DNA of 64,000 nt, from positions 1,997,699 through 2,061,698 of the forward strand of contig JARUPZ010000035.1 of NCBI GenBank assembly GCA_031213475.1, given 5' to 3'. Positions 44,401-55,574 of the stretch are shown here, piece after piece. Below the pieces are notes generated by a model. That model was not told the origin of the DNA and made no database searches. It was given only the letters and a program-made list of their open reading frames with translations. The first letter of the stretch is position 1, and each line of letters starts with the position of its first letter. This DNA comes from Nereocystis luetkeana. Its lineage: Eukaryota; Sar; Phaeophyceae; Laminariales; Laminariaceae. The position numbers were made by a program, and so were the translations under genes.

Positions 44401-46682
44401 AAAGCACTTCCGTACGAGTAGTGATGGTGGATGCGTGTTGAGTCTCGGACCGAGAAACGAAAACTCGCTCTATTTCTATGATGGTAAGAGAATCAGGTCT
44501 AAGTTCTCCCCAGCGTCCCTCTCCCTCGTTTATAAGAACAGTGTTTTCCGACAGACTCGACTCACTATATAGCTCGGGTCACTGCTTCCCTTGGCTCATC
44601 CCCCTCTTTTTTTCCTTCCCCCCCCCCCTCCTATTTTTTACCCAGGTTAATTAATGTCTTCTCTCCGTTCAAGGAACGATTCCCACATATTCCTTCCTTC
44701 CTGTATCTCACATAGAGCTGTTGAAGAATTCAACGTTACTCTTTCCCCCCCCCCACGCACCCCCCGTCCCCTGAGTTGGTGTTGCCACGCTCGGGTGTCT
44801 CGTCGTTCTTATTGGCTCCTTCGTTTTCCTTACGCGGCGTGTTTTTTTCCCTCATGCGGCGTGTTTAATTTGAAGTTTCCTTGTTTTTTTCGTTTCGTTT
44901 CGTGTTTTTTTTTTTTTTTTTCTGCCTGCGGACAGGTGTCCCCAAGGGACATGTGCACCGTCGCCGGCGAGCGTGTGGTTACCCTACAGGGGGCGATGTC
45001 TTCCGTTATCCTGGGGCTTACCCTGATCGTGGACCGCATGATGGAGGACACCACGGCGTCGCGCTACCAGAACATGAGCACGATCTACCGCGCCGTGCAC
45101 CTCCACCTCCCCCCCTACGCGGTACCCGGCGGCGGCATGCAGCAGCAGCAACACGACGGCTCCTCCCCTCGCCACCCCCACGCCCGCCTCTCGCCCTCGT
45201 ACGCTGGACCCTCCCCCCATAGCCAGCACGACTTTCACAGCCCTGGTGCTGTGGCGGCAAGGGGTGCCGCCGGGCGCGAGTACGGCAACAACGTCAACAG
45301 TGGTGGTGCGCCCCCCCCCCACTGGGAGTTCGGAGGGTACGGAGGGGGGAACGCGCCCCGAGAGCTGACCCCTCACGGGGGTGGTGGTGGTGTAGGAGGA
45401 GGCGGTGGGGGGGGAGGGGGGGGCGGTGGCAGCGCGGCGGCCGAGTTTGCCCACCGCTCCATGTCCATGCCGACCGTCCATGCGCATGAGGTGGGTGCCT
45501 CGGCTAGCCCTGCCGACCACCGTAGCCACACGGCCCCCGGCGCGCACTTTGGGGGCAGGCACATGCGCCAGGGTGGTGGTGGTGGGGGGGGGGGGTGGCG
45601 GGGTAGGAGGTAGCTTGGACCTGAGCGGGCGGGACTTGGACTTCGGAGAGGTGGATGTCAGGGGCCGTGGTGGCACTGACTATGAGGACTGCAGGCGCGA
45701 GTATGACTCTCCTTCCCCTGCGGACCTTAGTCTCAGCCGGCAAGGCAGCCGAGACGGGTACCTGCACCACTCGCCTCGCCTGCAGGGGCCTTCTCCCCGT
45801 GACTTTGACCATCTGCGGCAGCAGCAGCAGCAGCAACAACAACAGCACGGTAGCGAGGGAAGCCGCGGTGGGTTTGCCGGGAGTCGGGGAGGCTTTCATG
45901 GGTCGGGAGGGTCGCAGTCGGAGTACCTTCCTCTCCAGCACCAGCAGCAGCGCCTGAGGCAACAGCAGCAGCAGCAGCAGCTTGTCCGCACCAATTCGGA
46001 GTTCTCGCAGGAGGCCACGGCTGGCATGATTGTCCATGAGGCGCGCGTGGCGGCTGCCGCCGCTGCTGCCGCGTCAGCCCAGCAGCACCGCGGGTTGCAC
46101 GAGCCTGTGCCTTCCTCTCTGCACCGCACCTGCTCTGCCACCATGCCGGGCAGCGGTGGCGGTGGAGGTGGCGGTGGTAGCATGGGTAGCCCCGCTCACG
46201 GTGGGGCTCTCCGGCAGTGTCACAGCATGACCCTCGGGGGCGGCGGCGGTGGGGGGGGTGGGGGTGGGGGTGGTCATGGCGATGCCTCGGGACTGTCGGG
46301 GATGTTCGACGGCATGAGCTTGAATTCTCCGCATGGACTGACACTAGCTCCGTCTTTGTCGTCTCCTGGCTCGCTTCAGCAACAGCAGGGGCAGGGGCAG
46401 GGGCAAGGACCAGCTGGAGGGAACGGCGGCGGGTCCGGCTGCATTGTCCATGGTGAGCTCCCGGTGCCCGACGCAGACGTGGGCATCATTTTGGGGAAGG
46501 GGGGCGCGACCGTACGGGAGCTGCAGCAGCTGAGCGGGGCGAAAATCATGATCGCTCGGCGGAACGAGTTCATGCCGGGGACTAAGCACCGCCTGGTGAC
46601 CCTGGCAGGCCCTCCGCTGGCCGTGAACATGGCTCGATTTCTGATCATGCGCAAGATTCAGACGGAGAAGGAGAAGCTGTGA
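38451..46682 (+). CDS. Triple KH-domain RNA-binding protein (Nova/PCBP-like), three exons
   Basis: Predicted single-stranded RNA-binding protein, likely in mRNA processing, stability or translation. Exons: 38451-39191, 40604-40864 and 44936-46682, with GT...AG borders and phase 0 at both junctions, about 915 residues. KH1 (about residues 218-290) has its GKGG loop at 235-238 and is split by intron 1; the rest, with IKVTPNGRFYPGTHERVVLV, is in exon 2, a layout seen in Nova-type KH domains. KH2 (about 300-375) has GHDG at 315-318 in place of GKGG and is split by intron 2. KH3 (about 840-912) has GKGG near 854-857 and ends the protein. Between KH2 and KH3 lie long Gly, Gln, Ala and His tracts. 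The frame breaks at a 12-G run (45584-45595): one base must be skipped to reach KH3. Start choice: first ATG after an in-frame stop. Confidence 0.88.
39192..40603 (+). other. Intron 1 of the KH-domain gene
   Basis: 1412 bases. The donor is GTGAGG after GACGAG; the acceptor ends AATAATTCCAG. Joining restores KH1 across the junction (ICEIKDE then CLADIKV) in phase 0. It contains T-rich tracts and no element of families A, B or D. Confidence 0.88.
42057..42130. repeat. Family D MITE, GGACG subtype, in intron 2
   Basis: Arms ACCCTGGACGGAATTATAAG and TTTATATTTCCGTCCAGAGT, ending GAGTGG. The left terminus is eroded. Confidence 0.65.
43408..43488. repeat. Family D MITE, diverged, in intron 2
   Basis: Arms GTACCGAAATATAAGAACCG and TTTACTTTTCGGGACAGTGC. 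The outer ends no longer match the family. Confidence 0.5.
45584..45595 (+). other. 12-G run where the KH-gene reading frame breaks
   Basis: Upstream the exon 3 frame is open from the KH2 half through a Gly-rich region, but reads into TAG at 45611-45613. Downstream a different frame is open to the true end with KH3. The shift needs one fewer G. Either the run is miscounted in the assembly or it varies in length in the genome. Confidence 0.75.
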
Positions 46683-46713
46683 GGAAATATTTCTGCCACC
46701 CCCACCCCCCGAA

Positions 46714-46719
46714 AATAAA
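46714..46719 (+). promoter_or_regulatory. Possible polyadenylation signal (AATAAA)
   Basis: An AATAAA word 32 bases after the KH-gene stop codon. Algal genes often do without this hexamer and have longer 3' leaders, so it may be coincidence. Confidence 0.3.
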
Positions 46720-47892
46720 AACAAAAAAGCATGGCATGATAAATGAGTGTTATGATATGATGATGAAGTTCCGTGGTGTTCGATTTTACGGCAGGCGTGG
46801 GAGCCAGCCGTGGTGGGGGGGGGGGGGGGGGAGTGCGGGTAGATAGGGGGGTTCTGAGTGAGATTTTGGAGCCTTTTTTTGTCCGCGAAAGATTGTGTGT
46901 TGCGGACTCTGTGTGAACACGATGTTATTTCATGGTTAGCTAAGACTTACGACTTTTTATGTCATGTCATTCCGGCGCGAGCGAGAGAGAGTCTTGGGTC
47001 TTTTTTTAGGGGGGGCACGGGGGGGGAGGAAAAGAGGCGGAGTTCGCAAGCTCACGTTACGATTGTCGGCTGGTCTGACAAGGACAGACGAACAGACTGC
47101 CTTAATTCACACCAACATCCCGTGCATGGGGTTCCGTGCTTGCCGAAGCGGTGCGTGCTTGCCCTGCACATTGGGGGTTGGTCGAGAGTCGGCCGGCTTT
47201 TTCGTAGCCGACATTATAGGGCGAGAGAGTCGACGTCCCAACAAAAGCGAGGGTGACATTCTCTTGTAACCCCCCCCCCCCCCACCCCTCCTTTTTTTTC
47301 GTACGTCGGCAAAAATGTCGCAACAAACAGAGATTCGTCGGCGGCCCGGCCCCCCTTTTCGATGCTTGTTTTTACTGGCACCCCCCGTCCGACCCCGGAT
47401 GTGGGGCGCCAGTTTGCGACGTCTCCCTTAGTAGAGCTCGATCTCCTGCGGAGGGCGAAGGGGCGGTGTGTGTGTGAAAATGAGAGATGAGGCAGATTGG
47501 GAAAGGGTGGGCACGGTGGAGATTGATGGAGGGGGGGGGGGGTGGGCTTGAACAAAGCGGACGACGGACGGGATCGAATCAAATTATTCGATTATCGATG
47601 ACTCGATTGTCGATATTTTGCTTCCATTGAAAGGGCGAGTTCTTTTGTTCTTGTGTCTGGCGGAGACGATAGTCCTCCCATTTCCAACCCTCCCATCAAT
47701 CACCACCAACATCCCCCGCCCCCCCCCCCCCCTCCTACCCGCGCCGTCTCCGTGTTGTTTAAAGAGCGTTGTCAGGAGAGAGTGCACGAGAGGGTTCCTT
47801 GAGGGTGGAGGTGAAAAGGGTTTGCTCACAAGAGGATGAGAGCCCCCCTCCCCCCTTTTCTGCCTCCCTACCCACCCACCCACCCCCCTCCA

Positions 47893-47929
47893 CCCCCCCC
47901 CCCCCCCCCCCCCCCCCCCTTTCCTCCAC
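47893..47929 (+). repeat. 37-C homopolymer
   Basis: Uninterrupted run of 37 C, the longest homopolymer in the window, within a pyrimidine-rich stretch (about 47850-47935). Confidence 0.9.
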
Positions 47930-50900
47930 TCACCCCCTGTGCGCAAATCGCTTGGGCTAGAACATCTAACAATGCACGACCATGAAACAGTGGTCAGGGG
48001 GAACCTTGGGTAGAGCCAGCGTGTTTTTTTTTTTTTTTCTTGGTGAAGCGGCAGCCGGTGGCCGTCTTGTAGTAGGCATAAAAAGGCTTTTGAGAAAAGT
48101 TCCATGTGGAACGAGGAAACGAGGCAAAAGAAAAACAGCGCGTCCGCGCGCCTGGTCGGTGGTAGTAAGTAGTGTTATCGGTAATTGTACATTGATGCCG
48201 CAGGGAGGGAAAGGCGAAGGAGGCTCCCCCCCCCCCCAAACCCCCCCCCCCCCGTCCTCCCCCCCTCCCCCCCCCCTACCCCAATGCGGGGCATGAAAAG
48301 ACGACTCGCTCTGCTACACTGCTGCTGGTTGCGGCAGTTGTCATTCGCGGAGAGGAGCGTCGCGTGGTGTGTTGGATGGTTATTGGAGTCACGCAGGCGA
48401 TGAAGTTGTCAAACAAGCAGGCAGATTGCATCCGCCCACTGTTATGGCGCGGGCTTTTACTTACTTACGCTAAGAGACATGTATCTTGTGGGCGTTAAAG
48501 GCACCCAGTGGGAGAGGGCAAGGGCGGGGGGGGGAGGGGGGGCGGGCAGGGTTCGAAAGAGAGGGGGTGGGGACAGCTTGACGAGTAGGAAGCACATAGG
48601 AGCGGGAACCCCCGGGACTACGTCCGTTTCCCCATCGTTCCTTTTTTTCTGTTTGCACGGGCGGCTGCTATTACTTACAGCCGCCCTAACCGGTCCTTAC
48701 TAGGCGGGGGGGGGGGTGTGGTACGCGTGCGCTAGCGAGCGAAACGAGTCTTGGCGTTTTGGGGGGAATCAGAAAGAGGAACGATCATCGAAAACGACGT
48801 TTTCTTATGTATTTTGACCACGAGCTGCGGAAAGTCAGGGCGTCGGTTATAGGTTAGGGATCCATCCAGTCACACCTAGCCGAGAGTTTTCATAACTATC
48901 GGAAAGGCGCACATTTAGTCCATGTCAAACGTACAAGCAAAACACGAGAGAGTGACGGAGAGAGAGGACGAAAGGCTGCAGTCGTCAGGACTCGTTTTTT
49001 TTTTTTTCGTTCTTTTTTTCTTGTAGTCTTTTGCACTTTTCTTGGCATTTTTTTTTTTTTTGTTTCGATCCAAATTGTGGGAGGGTGATGGTGTTGTTTT
49101 ACGCCCCCCGAAGAATCTCCCACAAGGTGAGGTAGGTAATGAGTAGTTTTTTTTCTCGTTTTGTGCGGTGTTTTTTACTTTTTCTTGTTTCTTGTTTTTT
49201 TTTCTTTGTTTTGATTCCTTTATATATTTATGTTTTGTCTTGTTTTTTTTTTTTTTTTTCCTGCGTCGCTCATCGTCGATTCGATCGCGCCCCGTCTTCT
49301 CTTTTGCCAAAACTATTTTACATAACCGGATGTCACTTGCGGCACTCGCCGGGGGTAACGTAACGATTAGACTGTTTTCGCTCCACGCACATTTTCTCCC
49401 CCAGGCTTTCGCTTGTTTTCTCGCTTTCGTTGCAAAAACGCGCGCTTGCGAGAGGCCTAAAGAGGGGGGCGAGGGAAGAAACCAAAAATAGGAAAAGATG
49501 TATTCGTTGTGTCGACGAAGATGTAACCGTTGTGTCGGTGATATAACCGTTGTGTCGGCGAAGGTTTTATTCAGGGAGGGGTCGGGGTGGGGGTGGTGGG
49601 GTCGGGGGATACAACACATGCCTCTTTTATGTACTGTAGTGTTTTGGGCCCATACAAGAATAGCGGATCAGGATCGGCCTTGTGTAATATTTGGAGGGGG
49701 GGGGGGGAGAGGGGTTAGACGATCCCTTGTTTTTCACCGCTCTCTTTTTTGTGTCCGTACGATGGTGCGTGTGCGGTGTGTGATTTTTTTTTGCCACAAC
49801 CCATGGTATCTTAGTTTTTTTACTGTTGCTTCTCTGTTTGTCCTGGTGTGTTTGGTAGCCTCTCCGACCTCCTCCCCCCTTTTCCCCCTGTTTACGTTTT
49901 CGTGCGTCCCCTTGAAATTGTATTTTGAGTTCATTTTTTTTTCTGGGCGTTGAACTCCACCCAACGGAAAAGAAAATGCTGTTGTCTGAAGAGCGATAGA
50001 TATGCGAAAACCGTCCAGCGTGTTTTCGACAGGGGGTGTGGGTTTGGTCAAGTAGGGTCGGGTTGAGTGGTTTTGAGGGGCAGCGCTTTTCCATTATTAT
50101 ACTCGTAGTCGAGGGAGAGATAAAAAGAAAAAAACAGAAGAGAGGAGGATTTTGCTGCCTGCTAGAGGTTTCTGATTCCCGTCAGCTCCTTAAGGCGAAA
50201 TTCCCCATGTATGCATGCACAAGTAAGCCCCATTTTTTTTGGCGACCTGCCCGTGTTCACGTGTTGTGCTTTAATTTGGGGGGGGGGGGGGGGCGTTGTA
50301 CTAGAGCAATCCATCCCTTCCCCCCCTCCCCCAATTTTCCCCCAGGCTTGTCGGGTATGATACGCGCGCGGTCACGTGTTTTTTGAGTGTATCTTTTTTT
50401 GTCTCTTTTCCCCCAGTCAAGTTACGGTGAGTGTTCAGAGCGCCTTTTTACACCAGTAGGCCTTAAGCCGCCCTTTTTGAACTAACTTCTCGCGTTAGCG
50501 CGCGAAGCGAAAGCAGAGCGGCCTTGGCTAAGAGAGAGGATGGAAAAGGGCAGAAGAGAGAGAGAGAAGAGAAGAGATACAGCAGAGGAGCATGGTGTTA
50601 CACTAAAATAGTAGGGTGCCGTTTATTTTGTCTTTGATGCGTGCACAAGCAAATTAAATAAAAAATGAGCATGGTCTTTTTTACATTCGTTTTTTTTCCG
50701 CCATGCGTGTTGATGGGTCTGGGTTGGGTGAGAGTGGTGGGTTGGTGGTTCTGTGTGTTATTCGGCTCGTCTGTTTCCACTTTTTTTTTTTTTTGTGTGT
50801 GTTTTTCGCCGAGAGCTATGGTGGGAGAGACAAAAAGTGTTTTTTGTTTTGTCTGTTCGGATCCGATCTTTTCTCGACCGAATCGCGGGTTCGTACCTGC

Positions 50901-51555
50901 ATTCCTCATCTGGGTGGGGTGACTGATGGTCGGCCCCTCGCGCCCCGGTATATTGTGTGCGCTAACGAAACCATCGATAGCGGACAACAGAGAAATGTAA
51001 ACCACCTGAGATTGGGGCATCCCTGACCCCCATGTTTCAAGAAGCAAGCAAGCACGTACAATTATAGAACGTTGTGGGCAGGGAGGTAAATGGGGTTGGG
51101 GTATAGGGACCAACCACGGCGAGAGGATTGACCGCGACAGGGATCTACTGTCGGTGGGGTGTTTGGTTGCGCACGGTCCGGCCCGGGACGGTATGCCGTT
51201 CGTTGTTTCAGCTCGAGGTTTGGTGCGTCAACGAGTGTTCGTTGGTGATGTTGATGAGGGTGCCCTTCCTTCGTTCGCTTCCTTTCTCTCTGTCCTCCAT
51301 TCTTCCCGTCCCTGTGCCGGTTATCTTTCATCGATATCTCGGCTGGGCCAAGATATACATAAAACAACAACGGGGAGGGCAAGAGACAACACTCCGAGGA
51401 GGAGGGAGTTTGATGAAACTGATGAGGCGTTCTTTGTTGTGCACCCATCGCTTCTCGGCCCCCTCTCCCCTTCCAAAGTACAGTAGTAGGGAAAGTATCC
51501 ATTACGTGATGGTTATAGGTTAGTGGCGGTGTTCTTTTGCATTTTCGAGTGTGGT

Positions 51556-51582
51556 CCCCCCCCCCCCCCCCCCCCCCCCCCC
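51556..51582 (+). repeat. 27-C homopolymer
   Basis: Uninterrupted run of 27 C, paired with a 23-G run 95 bases downstream; the two could form a long C:G hairpin stem. Confidence 0.9.
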
Positions 51583-51677
51583 ATCCCTCACTGTTTCCCT
51601 CTCTTCTCTCTTGAGCAATTAATTACGTGTGTTTTTGTTGTTTTTTTTTTCCCACATAACGGCACTACTACCTAGTA

Positions 51678-51700
51678 GGGGGGGGGGGGGGGGGGGGGGG
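51678..51700 (+). repeat. 23-G homopolymer
   Basis: Uninterrupted run of 23 G, complementary to the C-run at 51556-51582. Confidence 0.9.
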
Positions 51701-54185
51701 TTGACATCGATCTATCATATATGCCTTATTTCTTTCTATAAGCAAGCAGCAGTAGCTCCGTACACGAAAGAGGTGTGCACCCTTTAAAGTATGTTACGTG
51801 AATTGTAATTGTAGTGCTTACTGGTTGGGTACGGTTGAGGACTTCGTTGCTGGGTAGATTTTTGGGGTTGTGCTGGCCTTCTGTTGTGCGCCTGTTGCCG
51901 CGAGGTCCGCGACCGGTTCCATGTATGATTTTTCGGTCGAAAGAAGCAACCAAATGTATGTGTGGTTTGATTGACACGAGCGAACGATACAGCTTAAATC
52001 ATTGAGAAGACGAGGTGGTTTCTGACGACGACGATGATGGAGTGTTTTTTTCTCTCTTCAAATTTGCTTTTTTGCATGCATGAACGAAGAAGCGGTCGTC
52101 TTGATTTTTGGTTTACTTCGTTTTTTGTTTCCCTGTTTTATTGCATCAAATCAGAAGAGGGGGGAGGGTCGTCCAATGAGGTCACGTGCGCAACGCAAAT
52201 ATATATGCAGAGGTGATCGCGGGTGTTTCGGCCGCCTTCGTCGTGTTTCTTTTTTTCTTCCTTTGAGAATTCGACGGCAAAAACAGTAGGAAGAGGGGCG
52301 TACGTACGTAAGGTAGGTTGATGAGAGAGGGGGGGGCAATCTATACATCCAGTACGTCATTGATTTGATTGAAAAGAACGATCGATTAATCATGAACATA
52401 ATCGATTATAAAAACAACTTAGCAAAAAAAAAGTGGAAAGAAGGGTGGACATGATTCTATTATTACATTCGATTACCTACGTACGTACCAGGTATGTGTA
52501 TACCTGTGGTGCATGATACGATGTGGTACGTACAATATACATACCAGGTATATATATATATATATGTACCAGGTATGTTTTGGTAATATATTCGTTGTGC
52601 ATGTTTTTTTGGCGATTTCACCGGTATTATCATGACATGATGATACTAAAGCATAAAACCCGTCGTACGTGATCCGTGTACTTACCTCCTCATATAGTTC
52701 CTGAGTATGATAGCCCTGGTACGTGATACCTGGGGGGGGTACATGGTGTTTTTTACTTTTCACCGTGTACGTAAGTAGTAAATACTCACGAGGGGTTTGC
52801 GTATTTTTCGGTGGCTTGCCGGGGCAGGGGTTTCGTGAGTTTTTTCGTGCGATTGGTTGTTGTGAGTGCATCGTTGCTCACGGTGTACCTGGCGTGCGTT
52901 TTTGCATCTTCCGCGGCAACGATTGCGCCCCTCCGGCCGCGAATGCATTTACTCAAAAGAGACTACGGATAGCAAAAGCAGCTGTTTGTTGTTGTCACAG
53001 TCACACCTGCAAATAAATTATACGAAGTGTACACATAGTACAAAGAAACCAAAATGTACAACATATTCCCCACAGCGCGTGTGCTCGAATCTGTGCACGC
53101 ACATTAAATCCGATTTTTCCGCGTAGGAAGACTGTTTGGATTTTTTGCGAACTGAACGTGCATAAAAAAATGCGATCGGGTCCAAAACTAAAACTCAAAC
53201 ATACGCCCAACCGAGTAATGTTTTAGCTCTGCGGAACCGATTATCTCAAAGAAATCGATCCCAATGCTGTAGTACTACTACTGGTGCGTGGCTCGTGCCG
53301 CTGTGGTGCGCTGCGGCTGGGGGCACTGCATTTCAAACCGAAGTGTTGTTCGTGTGCCCCCGCGGTCGTCCCTGGCTTTGTTGTGTGTTCGGGGTCTCTG
53401 CCGCGGCTGGCAGCACCCGTCGCCTGTTCCGGTCCACCTGGCGGGAGATCTATCCGTCGTTTATTAATACCACTATACAGTAGTACTGTATAAGACGAGT
53501 CATAGAACGGCAATAACACATACATCCATGACAGCAGTACAACAACGGCCAACGCAGTAGCTTCGAGCAGTTGGGAGCTTGACCACTGCCGCCGTATGTA
53601 ACATAGCATAGGTCACGTTCGTCATTCCCACTCAAGCAATAACGGACTGAAAGAGGCTGGTGCACCACTACCAACAACACGAAGCAGAAGTGTTTCTAGC
53701 ATGTCGAATGCCCTTTACGAACCACACGACGAATACCCCATATCCCCGCCCAGTACGACCACGAGTATAGTACCGATAGCCAGCACGCAGACGTTCAGTC
53801 TGAGCCAAACCCCGCCTGTTAGGGTGCCGTCTGTGCGGGTGCCGACTGGTCTCTCTCATCACTCTCACCAACTCCAACTGCGACGTTACAAAAAAAAGAC
53901 AAGCAACTGAGAACAGCGCTCAAATGCATTTCGTCGAGGGCAATAACAATAACTAGCAAGCAGCGCGAGGGGGTGTAGAACTAAGACCACAACTAGGTAT
54001 GCGGTATTCCAAATCGCTCATACAAACCCGACCAACTACAACAAATTTATAATGGTTATGAGTGCGCACACTTGTGGGGCTAGCACGCCGCACCGTTTCT
54101 TGGCCGTGCAGTAACAATACAACACATTACCCACAGTGTCAACTGGGATTTTCTCTACGTACTATTAAATGTGGAGAGTGATGCT

Positions 54186-54313
54186 GGCGCCGGGCTCCTG
54201 CTGAGTCCAGAGGTGTGGATGTAGTGCTGTGGTCTCTAAATGTGATGTCTTTGAGAGAAAACGAACCATCTACACTACACATCCACACCCCTGAACTCAG
54301 CAGGAACCCGGTG
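54186..54313. mobile_element. Foldback element G (128 bp)
   Basis: The left arm (54186-54226) begins GGCGCCGGGCTCCTGCTGAG and the right arm (54273-54313) ends CTCAGCAGGAACCCGGTG. The arms pair over about 40 bases with few mismatches, around a 46-base loop. A complete S1 SINE inserts about 10 bases further on. No matching copy elsewhere in the window. Confidence 0.6.
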
Positions 54314-54322
54314 TTATAAGGA

Positions 54323-54661
54323 TTTTTTTTTTTTTTTTTCTCATCCCATTCATTATCTTCGCACATCTTCTTCTCTCTCCTTCCAACTCGTAACTCAGAT
54401 CCGGGGTCACATAGCAGGCTCTTCTCCCCCCTTCCCGCTACGGTACGTGCCTTCATTTTTATCGCGAGAAGATTCCAGCCTTTTCTTCCCTCGTCGACTC
54501 GCATCGAATTGTGCCTACCCACGCTGCAAGGCGCTCTCAACAATTGAATCCTTTTTTTTATTTTTGCAAATAAAGTCAAAGTCCGACCCACCTGGGGCTC
54601 GAACCCAGGACTCAAACAAGTAGAATTCGAGGTTAACCACTTCAACCACCGGGGCGACCGG
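54323..54661 (-). repeat. SINE S1, complete copy with tRNA-like head
   Basis: Starts, on the minus strand, at the tRNA-like head (54661) with TGGTTGAAGTGGTTAACC and GGGTTCGAGCCCC, runs through the body and ends in a poly(A) tail (T-run, 54323-54339). It is nearly identical to 16125-16476 across its length, which suggests recent activity of the family. Confidence 0.85.
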
Positions 54662-54670
54662 GTATTACCC

Positions 54671-54795
54671 TGGGCTGGGTGGTCGATCGATATTTTCCCC
54701 CTATTTTATACCTGGTAGCTCAGTAGGTAACACCTTCACATTTGGCGTGGTCTGCAGGACACGGGTTCGAATCTCACTTCGAACGTTTCTTTTAT
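54671..54795 (+). repeat. tRNA-derived repeat S3, copy 1
   Basis: GGTCGATCGATATTTTCCCC leads into TGGTAGCTCAGTAGGTAACA (A-box-like) and ACGGGTTCGAATCTC (B box) about 35 bases later. The T-arm is poorly paired, so a functional tRNA is unlikely. The same leader and A-box region recur at 54955. Confidence 0.5.
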
Positions 54796-54954
54796 AGAAT
54801 CCCTTGCGCGTGCGTCCCTAAAAACATGTCTCCCTGATTCCCCAGGTATTGAAACGAAGCGGGTAGGTCAGCGTACGGCCGCATACGGTACCCGACGCCC
54901 CAAAGATCCCGCCGTTCAGAGGGGGGGAGAGTGTCACAAGGATTATTATCCAGG

Positions 54955-55060
54955 GCGAGGTAATCGATCGATATTTTGAAAAAAATTACCCCTATAGCTC
55001 AGTAGGCAGCACCTTAACACCGGGGCCAACATCGCTACTCGTATAGCACCCAGCAAAGTG
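54955..55060 (+). repeat. tRNA-derived repeat S3, copy 2 (no B box)
   Basis: GGTAATCGATCGATATTTTG, then CCCTATAGCTCAGTAGGCAG and CACCTTAACACCGGGGCC. It matches the first half of the copy at 54671; the B-box half is lost. Confidence 0.45.
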
Positions 55061-55334
55061 GATGGACCCAGATCGTACGAAAAACAGCGGGGGAGTCATT
55101 GTACTTCGCACGCGCCATAGTCGATGACGTACCCAGTGGCGGCTATATTATGCGGTGTTTACGTAAGAACCTGCAGGCCTACGCATCAATAGTATACCGG
55201 TGGATATACATGTCACGATGGTCTCACAAACTCATCACAAGCCTGTTAAGGCCAAAAAGCCTCTTCATACCGGGGTGGGTGCAGGCTCCCACCATTCAAC
55301 TAGTTTGTCTTGTACCAGGCAGGCAGCAGGGGGG

Positions 55335-55562
55335 GCGAGGCTTGCACACTGTCAGACTCCGCGGCCGCCAGCCACGCGTCCTCCGGGTCGGTGTGCTCGA
55401 AGTCTACGGCTCCTCACCCTCGTCGGGAGAGAGGACACTCGAGCTCCCAGACCCTGAGACTCTGGAGAACGCCGTGGACCTCGAGCACACCGACTCGGAG
55501 GACTCGCGGATGGCGGCCGCGGAGGACGAGCGGCTGGCGGCCGCCGGGTCTGACAGTGTGCA
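55335..55562. repeat. GC-rich inverted repeat, about 70-bp arms
   Basis: The left arm starts CACACTGTCAGACTCCGCGG and contains GTCGGTGTGCTCGAAG; the right arm contains CTCGAGCACACCGACTCGG and ends GTCTGACAGTGTG. An insertion of about 24 bases (GCGGCCGCCAT-type) distinguishes the arms. Frames on both strands therefore encode the same Ser/Ala-rich peptide. The outer flank AAGCCTCGCCCCCC recurs at 56766, next to the S2 array. Confidence 0.6.
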
Positions 55563-55574
55563 ATGTTCGTTTGA

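Larger units (their letters stand above)
40865..44935 (+). other. Intron 2 of the KH-domain gene
   Basis: 4071 bases. The donor is GTTCGT after ATCCAG; the acceptor is a long T-run, then TGCCTGCGGACAG. Joining gives GVASIQ then VSPRDMCTVAGERVV, a proper second half of KH2, in phase 0. The intron carries two family D MITEs, several TACCWGGTA palindromes and long C/G/T runs. No further coding exon is needed. Confidence 0.85.
46683..54180. other. Long non-coding stretch rich in homopolymers
   Basis: No credible exon is visible. The DNA is dominated by T-runs (many of 10-18 bases), C/G-runs and pyrimidine-rich tracts, so the long open frames on both strands are compositional. Family A and B MITEs are absent. 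TACCAGGTA palindromes cluster at 52487, 52541 and 52566. A triple 18-base repeat (ATAACCGTTGTGTCGG) lies at about 49510-49560. Part may be the 3' untranslated region of the KH gene or introns of an unseen gene. Confidence 0.5.

Noticed and set aside
44984-45676. 230-codon minus-strand frame opposite KH exon 3
   Set aside because: It is a shadow of the GC-rich, codon-biased plus-strand exon.
48915-49619. 234-codon Lys-rich minus-strand frame
   Set aside because: Composition follows from T-runs on the plus strand; no motif, and it continues through low-complexity DNA.
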